From Alexandriicola marinus (GTDB lineage: Bacteria > Pseudomonadota > Alphaproteobacteria > Rhodobacterales > Rhodobacteraceae): 64,000 nt of DNA. How positions within the stretch are numbered: position 1 is the stretch's first letter; each line of letters starts with the position of its first letter. A program made the position numbers and the translations under genes. Shown here one piece after another: positions 36,592 to 45,338 of the stretch. The DNA is taken from contig NZ_RBVZ01000001.1 in assembly GCF_004000435.1 (NCBI RefSeq), forward strand, positions 1,033,328 to 1,097,327, written 5' to 3'. The notes beneath the pieces are model-generated. The model saw only the letters and a program-made list of their open reading frames with translations. It was not told the DNA's origin and made no database searches.

Positions 36592-36716
36592 GATCGAGGA
36601 CCCTCGGCTTGTCGATTTCCACGCTCCGGGAGAACCGGACGCTTCGATACTTTAGCGAAGTCGCGTCAGAAAACCAACGCCGAGCTTGTCTGACGAGGCA
36701 GAGGCGACTAACGACA

Positions 36717-36739
36717 AAGGGCGCCCAGAGGGCGCCCTT
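36717..36739 (-). terminator. Terminator of the rplM-rpsI operon
   Basis: A perfect 10-base-pair stem (AAGGGCGCCC and its complement) with a 3-base loop lies 26 bases after the rpsI stop. Only a short T run follows on the minus strand. Confidence 0.7.
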
Positions 36740-36764
36740 CGGTATTCCTGGCAGGCTTCGAAAA

Positions 36765-37271
36765 TCAGCGCTTGGAGAACTGGAAGCTCTTGCGGGCTTT
36801 CGCCTTGCCGTACTTCTTCCGCTCGACGACGCGGCTGTCGCGGGTCAGGAAGCCGGCGGCCTTGAGGGCCGCGCGCAGGCTCGGGTCATACAGCTGAAGC
36901 GCCTTCGAGATGCCGTGCTTGACCGCGCCGGCCTGTCCGGACAGACCGCCACCCTTGACGGTGGCCATCACGTCGAACTGACCGGTGACGCCGGCAACCT
37001 GGAACGGCTGGCGCAGGATCATCTGCAGAACCGGACGGGCGAAATACTTCGTGTAATCGACAAATTCGCCTTTGTTGTCGCGGATCAGGAACTTGCCGGA
37101 GCCCGGCTTGATCCAGACGCGGGCCACCGCGTCCTTGCGCTTGCCTGTGGCGTAGGAGCGGCCCAGATCGTCACGAACCGGCTCGCGGGTGACGGCCTCG
37201 GGGGCGGCGGCCATGTCGGCCATGCCGGCGGCTTCGCCCAGCTCTTCGAGGGAATTGATCTGATCGGCCAT
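36765..37271 (-). CDS. rpsI: 30S ribosomal protein S9
   Basis: Ribosomal protein of 168 residues. The core matches S9 ([17 protein letters not shown], the C-terminal [25 protein letters not shown]). The N-terminal 35 residues ([17 protein letters not shown]) are an extension common in alphaproteobacterial S9. Its start overlaps the rplM stop by one base (TAATG), and a hairpin terminator follows. The basic C-terminal tail reaches the P-site tRNA in the ribosome. Confidence 0.98.
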   Translation of the reverse strand: MADQINSLEELGEAAGMADMAAAPEAVTREPVRDDLGRSYATGKRKDAVARVWIKPGSGKFLIRDNKGEFVDYTKYFARPVLQMILRQPFQVAGVTGQFDVMATVKGGGLSGQAGAVKHGISKALQLYDPSLRAALKAAGFLTRDSRVVERKKYGKAKARKSFQFSKR

Positions 37272-37732
37272 TATGCGGTCCTCGTGTTCTTCTTGTTCAT
37301 GGACTTGACGTCCAGAACTTCGGGCTGCTGTGCCTCCATCCCGTGCTCGGCGCCGGCGAAGACGCGCAGATGGGTCATCTGCTTGCGGCTCAGGCGGTTG
37401 CCGGGAAGCATCCGCTTGACGGCCTGCATGATGACACGCTCGGGGTGGTTGCCCTCGAGGATCTGGCCGGTGGTGCGGCTCTTGATCCCGCCCGGATAAC
37501 CGGTGTGCCAGTAGTTGGGCTTGTCACGCTTCTTGCCGGTCAGCTGGACTTTCTCGGCATTGATGACGATGACGTTGTCGCCCATATCCATGTGCGGCGT
37601 GAAGGAGGGCTTGTGCTTGCCCCTCAGCCGCATCGCGATGATCGAGGCGAGCCGGCCGAGCACGACGCCTTCGGCATCGATGACGACCCACTTCTTCTCG
37701 ATATCCGCGGGGGTCGCGGTAAAGGTTTTCAT
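37271..37732 (-). CDS. rplM: 50S ribosomal protein L13
   Basis: Ribosomal protein of 153 residues, first gene of the rplM-rpsI operon. Signature elements are [32 protein letters not shown] and [13 protein letters not shown]. An ATG at 37732 starts the protein, and the rpsI start overlaps its stop. The AT-rich stretch upstream (37835-37900) presumably holds its promoter and perhaps a leader. Confidence 0.98.
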   Translation of the reverse strand: MKTFTATPADIEKKWVVIDAEGVVLGRLASIIAMRLRGKHKPSFTPHMDMGDNVIVINAEKVQLTGKKRDKPNYWHTGYPGGIKSRTTGQILEGNHPERVIMQAVKRMLPGNRLSRKQMTHLRVFAGAEHGMEAQQPEVLDVKSMNKKNTRTA

Positions 37733-37970
37733 GTGTCTTACCTGTTCTTCGGGGGCGGCACGGGTTCATCCCGACGCCCGGAATTGGGATGAGCGGGTTA
37801 TACGCTGAGTTTTGACCCGGTCAAGCGGGGATGCGCCGAATTTCATTTGCAATATCAATAGCTTGAAATTTAGGTATCATATTACCCCATAATACCAAGC
37901 CTAAAATCACTCCTTGCCCGCTTGCACCGGCCCGATTTGACCGCATGATACGAGGCTGAGAGTTCCTTAC

Positions 37971-38300
37971 TTGTTTTGCAGGTTTCAATTGGTCAATTCA
38001 TTCGGTCCATTTCTGGCCCTGGCAGTCCTTCTGGTTCTGTCGTCGCTCTTCGGTGTCAGGCCGATGCGCAAGCTGATTCAGGTACGCGAGGCAAAACACG
38101 AACTCAAGCACGGCTCGGCCGGCTTCATCCGCACCACCTCGGGCTGGTTCGTCATCGTGCTGTGGCTGGCGTTTTCGTGGTTCGGGGCGACGGTCCTCGG
38201 GGACTGGTGGGCCACCGGCGATCTGGAGGGCGCGATCGACAGGGGCCTGATCCGGCTTGAGATCCTTCTCGAGATCCTCGCAGCCTTCGGGGATGATTGA
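37971..38300 (+). CDS. Small membrane protein upstream of a zinc-ribbon protein
   Basis: Protein of about 109 residues with two transmembrane segments (about residues 10-28 and 58-80, the second rich in Trp). No known domain is recognised. The start is uncertain: TTG at 37971 has GAGAG 8 bases before it, and a TTG at 37989 is also possible. Its stop overlaps the ATG of the zinc-ribbon gene (TGATG), so the two are coupled and may form a membrane complex. Function unknown. Confidence 0.7.
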   Translation: MFCRFQLVNSFGPFLALAVLLVLSSLFGVRPMRKLIQVREAKHELKHGSAGFIRTTSGWFVIVLWLAFSWFGATVLGDWWATGDLEGAIDRGLIRLEILLEILAAFGDD

Positions 38301-39340
38301 TGAATCGGGTGGCCCAGACGGAACTGCAATGCCCCGATTGCGCCGGGCAATGCGCTTATTCGGCCGTCCGCCAAGCGCTTGTCTGCGAAAGCTGCGGCTC
38401 GGCCCACGAGGTGCGGCACGATCCCGATGCCGATCCGGGCCGGGAATTCCACTATCATCCGGATTTGCCCCATACGGAACAAAGCCTTCCGTCGCGCGAT
38501 CTGATCCATAAATGCCAGACATGCGGCGGGGAGATCATCTTTACCGGGCCCGTCCTGTCGGAACGCTGTGCCTATTGCGACGGTCCCGTGGTGCTCGAGG
38601 CGGAGGAGGCAAGCTACGAGGCGATCGGTCTGATCCCGTTTCGCATCACCGAAAGAGACGCCCAGTCCCGGGCGTTGCGATGGGTCCGGGAGCGGATCGC
38701 GGCGCCGGGTGATCTGTCCGACAAGGTCGGCGCCGCGCGAGTCGCGGGACTCTACGCGCCGTTCTGGACCTTCGACAGCAAGGAGGCGATCGATTATCTC
38801 GTCAAGTACCGCGTCAAGTCGGGCGACAACTGGGTGACCCGTTCGAAAAGCGGGGCGATGACGACGGAATTCGACGACCTCCTGATGCCGGCCTCACATC
38901 ATGTGACGCCGTTGATCCGCGACGGCATCCTGCATGATTTCGACCCCGACAAGCTGCGCCCTTACACGCCAGCTTACCTGGCCGGTTTCGCCGCCGAACG
39001 GCATCATCAGAGCGTCAAGGAGGGACTGGCGGCCAACGCCTCCGACAAGGACCTTCTGATCCGCAACCGGATCAAGACGCATACACGGCTCAGACGGATC
39101 ACGAGCGTCAGCTACAAGACCGACACGACCGGCATTCGCTATCGACGGATCCTGCTGCCTGTCTGGATCCTTCACTATGTCTATGACGACAAACCGATGA
39201 AGGTGGTGGTCTGTGGCATGCAGGGCCGCACGTTCGGTGAACGGCCCTTTTCGATGGGCAAGCTGTTCGGCTTCTCCGCCGCGCTTTCAAGTCTGGCGAT
39301 CGGTCTGGGCTGGGCCTGGGGGGCTACGGGGTTCCTTTAG
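38300..39340 (+). CDS. Zinc-ribbon membrane protein, TFIIB-type zinc finger family
   Basis: Protein of 346 residues. The N-terminal third has two four-cysteine zinc ribbons (CPDC...CESCG near residues 11-33 and CQTCG...CAYCD near 72-91). A middle alpha/beta region with repeated aromatic strands (YAPFWTFDSKEAIDY, RRILLPVWILHYVYDDK) follows, and one C-terminal transmembrane segment ends the protein. Related proteins with paired zinc ribbons are annotated as TFIIB-type zinc finger proteins of unknown role. The ATG at 38300 overlaps the stop of the small membrane protein gene. It converges on and overlaps by 4 bases the next minus-strand gene. Confidence 0.75.
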   Translation: MNRVAQTELQCPDCAGQCAYSAVRQALVCESCGSAHEVRHDPDADPGREFHYHPDLPHTEQSLPSRDLIHKCQTCGGEIIFTGPVLSERCAYCDGPVVLEAEEASYEAIGLIPFRITERDAQSRALRWVRERIAAPGDLSDKVGAARVAGLYAPFWTFDSKEAIDYLVKYRVKSGDNWVTRSKSGAMTTEFDDLLMPASHHVTPLIRDGILHDFDPDKLRPYTPAYLAGFAAERHHQSVKEGLAANASDKDLLIRNRIKTHTRLRRITSVSYKTDTTGIRYRRILLPVWILHYVYDDKPMKVVVCGMQGRTFGERPFSMGKLFGFSAALSSLAIGLGWAWGATGFL

Positions 39341-39615
39341 TGGTGCTTTCCGTCGTCCCGGCGCTGCCCCTCGGCATCGAAAGGTTGCCTGAACAATGAC
39401 CGCCCCAACAAGCCGAACAGCGCGCCCGCAAGAATGCCCACCTTCGCCGCGCCCGAAAACTCCCACCCCAGCGCGACGCTGGCCGCCCCGCCAATGACGA
39501 CAGCGCCTGTCACGGCGCCCGTCACGGCCCATTTCACGTCGGAAAGGAGGGTGCCTCCGATCAAACGGCTCAGTTTCTCGAATTCTTCTTTCGCGGTCGG
39601 TTTGTCTCGTGACAC
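39337..39615 (-). CDS. Small two-span membrane protein
   Basis: Protein of 92 residues with a GTG start at 39615 preceded by GGGGG about 8 bases upstream. The first 25 residues are charged (RDKPTAKEEFEKLSRLI), and two glycine/alanine-rich hydrophobic segments lie at about residues 32-50 and 58-75. A GTG start gives a sensible membrane protein; a longer frame to 39696 exists but has no ribosome site. No function can be assigned. Confidence 0.6.
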   Translation of the reverse strand: MSRDKPTAKEEFEKLSRLIGGTLLSDVKWAVTGAVTGAVVIGGAASVALGWEFSGAAKVGILAGALFGLLGRSLFRQPFDAEGQRRDDGKHH

Positions 39616-39792
39616 TGGACTACCCCCTGAAAACTCGTGACCCCTGCACATCGTGTCGGCAAGCCGGCCTGATCCGTCCGGAGCCGCATCCGCCATCCCG
39701 GATCAGGACGACCGCAGAGTCGGCATCAAATGCGTTGATTTGAGGGCGAAACCTTGGCCAGTTTCAGGCCGGCACCGGCGCAAACCGGTCCG

Positions 39793-40221
39793 TCAGCCCG
39801 CGTCGCGTGCGGGCGGGATCGAATAGGTCATGCTGGCGCGCGCCACGATCTCGGACCCTCCGTCCGATGTCAGATGGGCCTCTGCCACCGCCAGCCTGCG
39901 GCCCAGCTTCAGCAGCCGCACATCGCACAGCACATCGCGCCCCGCCTCCGGCTTGCGCATGAAGTCGATGCTGCAATTCGTGGTCACCGCCAGCGCTTCG
40001 GGCCCGATCCGGCTGAGGATGGCGAGGTAGACCGCCACGTCGGCCAGCCCGAACATCGCAGGCCCCGACACGGTGCCGCCCGGCCGCAGATGCATGTGAT
40101 CGACCACGAGCCGCAGGATCAGACCGTCGTCTGTCAGCCGTTCGACCCGGTATTGGCCGTCCGCCTGGGGAAAATCGCTGACCAGAAATTCACGCAGCGC
40201 CGTTTCGTTCATCGCAACCAT
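39793..40221 (-). CDS. PaaI-type hotdog thioesterase
   Basis: Protein of 142 residues with the hotdog-fold thioesterase pattern: HMHLRPGGTVSGPAMFGLADVAVY (helix with the acidic catalytic residue) and TTNCSIDFMRKPEAG. It probably hydrolyses acyl- or aryl-CoA. The ATG at 40221 has a GGGAGG site 5 bases upstream, better than the one at 40212. It is divergent from an enoyl-CoA hydratase gene, and together they suggest CoA-thioester metabolism, but the substrate is not known. Confidence 0.85.
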   Translation of the reverse strand: MVAMNETALREFLVSDFPQADGQYRVERLTDDGLILRLVVDHMHLRPGGTVSGPAMFGLADVAVYLAILSRIGPEALAVTTNCSIDFMRKPEAGRDVLCDVRLLKLGRRLAVAEAHLTSDGGSEIVARASMTYSIPPARDAG

Positions 40222-40288
40222 GCTTTCCTCCCGCCTCGCCCGGGCCTAGGGTCGCCGGTGAGGAACAGATTTGCCCGAGGAGACCGAT

Positions 40289-41074
40289 ATGCCGCTGGTT
40301 CTGCGCGATGACAAGAACGCGATCGCCACCCTGACGCTGAACGCACCCGAAAAGCTTAACGCGTTGTCGGATGCCATGCTGGCGGAACTGTCGGCCCAGA
40401 TCGAGGCCCTGTCGACAGACAAGGCGATCCGCGTGGTGGTTCTGGCCGCGTCGGGCAAGGCCTTCTGCGCGGGCCACGACCTCAAGGAAATGCAGGCGGG
40501 CCGACAATCCGAAGACGGCGGCGCCGCCTATTTCGCCGACCTCTTTTCCCGCTGCTCCGATGTGATGCTGGGCCTGCAACGCCTGCCCCAACCGGTTATC
40601 GCGCGGGTCCATGGTGTCGCGGCGGCGGCGGGCTGCCAGCTGGTGGCAAGCTGTGACATGGCGGTCGCCTCGACGGCGGCGCGGTTCGGGGTCAACGGTG
40701 TCAACATCGGGCTTTTCTGCTCGACCCCGATGGTCGCCATGACCCGCGCGATCGCCCCGCGCAAGGCGTTCGAGATGCTGGTCACAGGCCGCTTTGCCGA
40801 TGCCGGGGAGGCCGAGGCCATGGGCCTCGTGAACCGGGCCGTCGCCCCCGATGACCTCGATGCCGCGACCGACGACCTTGCCCGGACGGTCGCGTCCAAG
40901 CTTGACCGCGCGGTCGCCATCGGCAAGCGCGCCTTCTACGATCAGGCCGCACTCGAGACCGAAGCCGCCTATGCGCTGACCGGTCAGGTCATGGTCGAGA
41001 ACCTTCTCGACAACCAGACCGAGGCCGGGATCGCGGCCTTCCTCGACAAACGCCCGCCGCCGTGGGCGGAGTGA
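40289..41074 (+). CDS. Enoyl-CoA hydratase/isomerase family protein
   Basis: Protein of 261 residues of the crotonase superfamily. The CoA and oxyanion-hole segments GKAFCAGHDLKEM and HGVAAAAGCQLVASCDMAVAS are present. The second catalytic position reads GLFCSTPM, with no Glu where enoyl-CoA hydratases have one, so activity may differ from a classical hydratase. The start at 40289 follows a GAGGAG site; an upstream TTG in the same frame is less likely. It is divergent from the thioesterase gene. Confidence 0.85.
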   Translation: MPLVLRDDKNAIATLTLNAPEKLNALSDAMLAELSAQIEALSTDKAIRVVVLAASGKAFCAGHDLKEMQAGRQSEDGGAAYFADLFSRCSDVMLGLQRLPQPVIARVHGVAAAAGCQLVASCDMAVASTAARFGVNGVNIGLFCSTPMVAMTRAIAPRKAFEMLVTGRFADAGEAEAMGLVNRAVAPDDLDAATDDLARTVASKLDRAVAIGKRAFYDQAALETEAAYALTGQVMVENLLDNQTEAGIAAFLDKRPPPWAE

Positions 41075-41078
41075 CCCG

Positions 41079-42557
41079 TCAGAGATCGTAGAGGTCGGCG
41101 AATTTGGCCTCGAGATAGTCGAGCAGTGGGCCCGGCTGCGGCGCAGAGCCAGTCGCGGCCTCGATCGTGGCCCGAGGGCTGCGCAGTGCCCCATGACGTT
41201 GCAGGTTCTCGCGCAGCCATCCGGTGGCGGGCGACGGGTCGCCCTCGGCCAGACTCTCGTCCAGACCGGGATGCGCGGCGCGGATCGCGGCGTTCAGGCA
41301 GCCCGCATAGACATTGCCCAGACTGTAGGTCGGGAAATACCCGAACAGGCCCACCGACCAATGCACATCCTGCAGGAACCCGTCCGACGGTTTCTGCACC
41401 GCAAGACCGAAATCGGCGGCGAAGCGATCGTTCCAGGCCGCCTCGAGATCGCGGGACGACAGATCGCCCGAGATCAGCGCCTGTTCCAGATCGAACCGCA
41501 GGAAGATGTGCAGGTTGTAATGCACCTCGTCGGCCTCTGTGCGGATAAAGCCGGTCTCGACCGCATTCACGGCCCGATAGAACGCTTCGGCATCCGCGAT
41601 CCCGAACGCGCCGAACCGGTCCTGCATCCGACCATAGAGCCAGGAGGTGAAGGGTCTGCTGCGCCCGAGCTGATTCTCATAGATCCGGCTCTGGCTTTCA
41701 TGGACGCCCATCGAGGCGCCCTGCCCGATCGGGGTCAGCAGATAGGTCGGATCCACCCCCTGCTCATACGCGCCGTGGCCGACCTCATGCAGCGTGGAAT
41801 AGAGCGCGCCCAGCGGAAGCGCCGGATCGGTGCGGGTCGTGATCCGGACATCGAGCCCGCTACCCGAGCTGAACGGATGGACCGCCTTGTCGATACGGCC
41901 ATGGTTGAAATCATATCCGAAGACACGGGCGATTTCGGCGGCAAGCGAGATCTGCACCGTCTCCTCGAACCGGCCTTCGAACGTGGGGGCGACCTTGCCC
42001 GAGGCGCGGATCGCCTCGCGCAGCGCAACCAGCCGGGGCCGCATCTCGTCAAAGATCGCGCCGATGCCGGCCGCAGTTGCCCCTGGCTCGTAATCCTGCA
42101 GCAGCGCGTCATAGGCGGAGGTGCCGGTCCCGTCACTGAGACAGGCGGCCTCCTCGCGCCGAAGTGCGATCACCTCGGTCAGGATCGGCAGAAAGACCGA
42201 AGGGTCCTCTTCGGCGCGGGCACCGGCCCAGATGCCTTGGGCCCGCGAGGTGACGCGCGCGATTTCCGACGACAGCCGGGCGGGCACCTTCATCGCCCGG
42301 TCATAGGCACGGCGTATCTCGCGCAGTTGCGCTGCCTCGACCTCGCCTTCGGGCGTCGCACCGGCGAGCCAGTCGGCAATGCGCGGATCGGTCCGGCGCC
42401 CATGCAGGACCGATTCCATCGCCGCCATCTCTTCGGCGCGCTGTTCGGCCGCGCCACGCGGCATCATGGTTTCCTGATCCCAGCCCAGACGACCGGCCAC
42501 CTGTGACAGGGCCTCCGTCTCGCGCTGGAAGGCCATCAGATCATCGAAACTAGTCAT
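41079..42557 (-). CDS. Carboxypeptidase M32 (Taq type)
   Basis: Zinc carboxypeptidase of 492 residues that removes C-terminal amino acids. The zinc motif HEVGHG lies in the central region (LYSTLHEVGHGAYEQG), and the downstream HESQSRIYENQ supplies the third zinc ligand and is diagnostic for M32. The ATG at 42557 has AAAGGG 6 bases upstream. It follows ctaA by 18 bases on the same strand. Its end lies 4 bases from the enoyl-CoA hydratase on the other strand. Confidence 0.94.
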   Translation of the reverse strand: MTSFDDLMAFQRETEALSQVAGRLGWDQETMMPRGAAEQRAEEMAAMESVLHGRRTDPRIADWLAGATPEGEVEAAQLREIRRAYDRAMKVPARLSSEIARVTSRAQGIWAGARAEEDPSVFLPILTEVIALRREEAACLSDGTGTSAYDALLQDYEPGATAAGIGAIFDEMRPRLVALREAIRASGKVAPTFEGRFEETVQISLAAEIARVFGYDFNHGRIDKAVHPFSSGSGLDVRITTRTDPALPLGALYSTLHEVGHGAYEQGVDPTYLLTPIGQGASMGVHESQSRIYENQLGRSRPFTSWLYGRMQDRFGAFGIADAEAFYRAVNAVETGFIRTEADEVHYNLHIFLRFDLEQALISGDLSSRDLEAAWNDRFAADFGLAVQKPSDGFLQDVHWSVGLFGYFPTYSLGNVYAGCLNAAIRAAHPGLDESLAEGDPSPATGWLRENLQRHGALRSPRATIEAATGSAPQPGPLLDYLEAKFADLYDL

Positions 42558-42575
42558 GTCGGACCCTTTCAAGGC

Positions 42576-43730
42576 CTAGCCGCGCACCGATTGCGCCAGA
42601 GGATACCGCGCAAGGAACCGCCCCCGCAGGATCAGCGCCCAGAGGATAACCGCACCCACCTGGTGCAGGATGGCAAGGTGCAGCGGCGCGGAATACAGCA
42701 CGGTCACGATGCCCAGCAGGACCTGAAGCGTCAGAACCGCCAGAACCGCGTTGAAGGCAAAGCGCGTCTGCCCGTTGGGCGACTTGCGCGCCCGCAGCCA
42801 GACGACGATGCCAAGGATGAAGACAAGGTATCCCGTCATCCGGTGGATGAACTGCACAAGCCCCGCATCCTCAAAGAAATTCCGCCAGATCGGCGTGATC
42901 TGGAACGGCTCGGGCGGCAGGAAGCCATCGCCCATCAGGGGCCATGTGGGAAAGGCACGGCCCGCGTCGATGCCCGCGACAAGCGCGCCCAGCAGGATCT
43001 GCACGAAGGCCAGATGCATCAGCCCCGTGGCGCCGGAAAACAGCCGCTTTTCACCCAGCCTGCGGGCCTGGATCAGATCGGTCTCCTTGCGGCCCATCTT
43101 CAGGATGAACCATGTCAGCGTGCCGAGGATCACGAAGGCCACGCCCAGATGGGTGGCAAGCCTGTAGGAGGCCACGTCGAACATGCCTTCCTGCAGCCCG
43201 CTATGGACCATCCACCAGCCGATCGCGCCCTGCACCCCGATGAGGACGCCCACCGAAAAGAGCGGCAGCGTCCAGCTGCGCGGGATCCGGCCAGAGGCCC
43301 AGAACGCCACGAATCCGACTGCCCAGACCACGCCGATCAGCCGGCCCAGCTGCCGGTGACCCCATTCCCACCAGTAGATGTACTTGAACTCGGCCATCGA
43401 CATGCCGGCATTCTGCCGCTGGTATTCGGTGGTCTGGCGGTATGCCTCCAGCTCGCTTTGCCAATCGGCCTCCGACATCGGCGGCAGCGCGCCCGAAATC
43501 GGCGCCCATTCGGTGATCGACAGACCCGAATCCGTCAGCCGGGTCATCCCACCGACCGCGATGATGATCGCGACAAGGGCAAAAAGGATCATCAGCCAGA
43601 CCCGGATCGCGCCGCGCGCATCCTTGCGTCCCCGGTCGATGGCCCCGGGCTGCGCCACTGGCGCCTTCTGCGTCGTCGCCACCTCCTCGAAGATGGAGCG
43701 GTTCGATCCCTGTTTCGGCTTCATGCCCAT
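42576..43730 (-). CDS. ctaA: Haem A synthase (COX15/CtaA)
   Basis: Inner-membrane enzyme of about 384 residues that oxidises haem O to haem A for aa3-type oxidases. About eight hydrophobic segments are visible, with the haem-binding histidines in WGHRQLGRLIG, WMVHSG, FIHRMTGY and LHQVGAVI, and the conserved LTDSGLSITEW near residue 70. This is the longer alphaproteobacterial/mitochondrial COX15 type. The ATG at 43730 is preferred over an upstream GTG at 43739, because AGGGG lies at a proper distance before it. The operon continues with the M32 peptidase. Confidence 0.95.
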   Translation of the reverse strand: MGMKPKQGSNRSIFEEVATTQKAPVAQPGAIDRGRKDARGAIRVWLMILFALVAIIIAVGGMTRLTDSGLSITEWAPISGALPPMSEADWQSELEAYRQTTEYQRQNAGMSMAEFKYIYWWEWGHRQLGRLIGVVWAVGFVAFWASGRIPRSWTLPLFSVGVLIGVQGAIGWWMVHSGLQEGMFDVASYRLATHLGVAFVILGTLTWFILKMGRKETDLIQARRLGEKRLFSGATGLMHLAFVQILLGALVAGIDAGRAFPTWPLMGDGFLPPEPFQITPIWRNFFEDAGLVQFIHRMTGYLVFILGIVVWLRARKSPNGQTRFAFNAVLAVLTLQVLLGIVTVLYSAPLHLAILHQVGAVILWALILRGRFLARYPLAQSVRG

Positions 43731-43792
43731 GCGCGGCACCCCTGTCTTGACACGAGACGATACCTATTCCCCGCGCGCGGCGCGGGCAACAC

Positions 43793-44536
43793 TCAGCCCC
43801 GCTCTTTCCAGCGGACCATCTGCCGCATGATCCCGTGCAGCATCTGAACATCCGACCGGGTCAGCGGCATCCGGCTCCACAGGTTGCGCATGTTGCGCTG
43901 CATGTGGGCCGCCTTGTGTTCGGGAAAATAGAACCCCGCCTTTGTCAGCGCCTCGTCGTAATGCCGGGCAAGGGCGTCGATCTCCTGCTGTTCGGCCCAG
44001 TCCGAACCCGCCATCTCGACCCGCATCGCCTCGGCCTCTTCGGTGGCGCGGCGCCATTCATAGCCCGTGAGCAACACGCATTGCGCGAGGTTGAGCGATG
44101 GGAAATCGGGATTGACCGGAACGGTGACGATCGCATTGGCCTGAACGATATCGTCGTTTTCCAGGCCCGCGCGTTCGGGGCCGAACATGACGGCCACCTT
44201 TTCGCCCGCCGCGATCCGGGCGGCGGCGTCCTGCATCGCGGCCTCGGGGGTGAAGACCGGTTTGGTGATGTCGCGCGGACGCGCGGTCGTGGCATAGACA
44301 TAGGTCCGGTCGGCCAGCGCCTCGGCGGTGGTGTCAAAGATTTGCGCCGCGTCCAGAACCCGGCCCGCGCCGCTGGCCATCGCGACGGCACGCTCGTTCG
44401 GCCAGCCATCGCGTGGCGCGGTGACCCGCATCCGCTCGAGCCCGAAATTCAGCATGGCCCGCGCGGCGGCGCCGATATTCTCCCCCATCTGGGGCCGGAT
44501 CAGGATGAAATCGGGTTGCGGTCTGGGTTCGGTCAT
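43793..44536 (-). CDS. trmJ: tRNA (cytidine/uridine-2'-O-)-methyltransferase TrmJ
   Basis: SPOUT-class RNA methyltransferase of 247 residues that methylates the 2'-O of residue 32 in the anticodon loop. The SPOUT motifs are ENIGAAARAMLNFG near the start (motif 1), MFGPERAGLEN (motif 2) and PSLNLAQCVLL (motif 3), and a helical C-terminal part follows, as in TrmJ. A single ATG at 44536 fits the family. It precedes ctaA on the same strand with about 60 bases between. Confidence 0.92.
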   Translation of the reverse strand: MTEPRPQPDFILIRPQMGENIGAAARAMLNFGLERMRVTAPRDGWPNERAVAMASGAGRVLDAAQIFDTTAEALADRTYVYATTARPRDITKPVFTPEAAMQDAAARIAAGEKVAVMFGPERAGLENDDIVQANAIVTVPVNPDFPSLNLAQCVLLTGYEWRRATEEAEAMRVEMAGSDWAEQQEIDALARHYDEALTKAGFYFPEHKAAHMQRNMRNLWSRMPLTRSDVQMLHGIMRQMVRWKERG

Positions 44537-44704
44537 GTCTTTTCCTCGGGCGTGCGCCCGCTGATACGCCGGCGCGCGCGGCGCGACAAGACGGCGGCGG
44601 CAAGGGCAAGGCCCCCCGGTGCATGACGGTCAAAGTAGCCAAGCACGAAAATCCGGGCTATAGCCCCGGAACACAATGATTTTCAGGCGATCCGAAGGGT
44701 GGTC

Positions 44705-45328
44705 ATGTCAGAGACAAGCGAACAGCCGCAGCTATACCTCATCACGCCGCCCGAGATCGAGTTGATGCGGTTCCCGGGCCAGCTTGCCGCCTGTCTCGAT
44801 GCGGTGCCCGTGGCCTGCGTCCGCCTTGCGCTCGCCACCCGGGACGAGGACCGGATCGCACGCGCCGCAGATGCGCTGCGCGAACTCACCCACGAACGCG
44901 ACATCGCGCTGGTGATCGACACGCACCTGATCATGGTCGAGCGACTGGGCCTCGACGGCGTCCACCTGACCGATAGCGCCCGGTCTGTCCGCAGCGCGCG
45001 CAAGGCGCTCGGAGACGAGGCCATCGTGGGCACCTTCTGCGGCACGTCGCGCCACGACGGGATGACGGCGGGCGAGTTGAGCGCGGATTACATAAGCTTC
45101 GGCCCCGTGGGCGACACGGCCCTTGGCGACGGCCGGCGGGCCGAGACGGAGCTGTTCCAATGGTGGTCCGAGATGATCGAGGTTCCCTGCGTGGCCGAAG
45201 GCGCGCTCGATGACAGCCTTGTCCGGACGCTCGCCCCCTATACCGATTTCTTCGGCATCGGGGACGAGATCTGGAACACGGACGACCCCGTTGTCGCCCT
45301 GCGCGCCCTACGCAACGCGATGATCTGA
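44705..45328 (+). CDS. Thiamine-phosphate-synthase-like protein (ThiE family)
   Basis: Protein of 207 residues with a ThiE-like TIM barrel (LYLITPPE at the start, LGLDGVHLTDSA, ISFGPV near the C-terminus). ThiE joins the pyrimidine and thiazole halves of thiamine. The usual N-D substrate motif is changed here (VIDTHLIM), and the loop after it also differs, so this may be a paralogue with another role. No thi genes are adjacent. The ATG at 44705 with AAGGG upstream is preferred to a GTG 6 bases earlier. A zinc dehydrogenase gene follows after 10 bases. Confidence 0.75.
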   Translation: MSETSEQPQLYLITPPEIELMRFPGQLAACLDAVPVACVRLALATRDEDRIARAADALRELTHERDIALVIDTHLIMVERLGLDGVHLTDSARSVRSARKALGDEAIVGTFCGTSRHDGMTAGELSADYISFGPVGDTALGDGRRAETELFQWWSEMIEVPCVAEGALDDSLVRTLAPYTDFFGIGDEIWNTDDPVVALRALRNAMI

Positions 45329-45338
45329 GGGATTTGCG

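Noticed and set aside
44655-44666. 12-base palindrome GGGCTATAGCCC upstream of the ThiE-like gene.
   Set aside because: It could be a small hairpin or a promoter element, but position and sequence do not decide; not listed as a feature.
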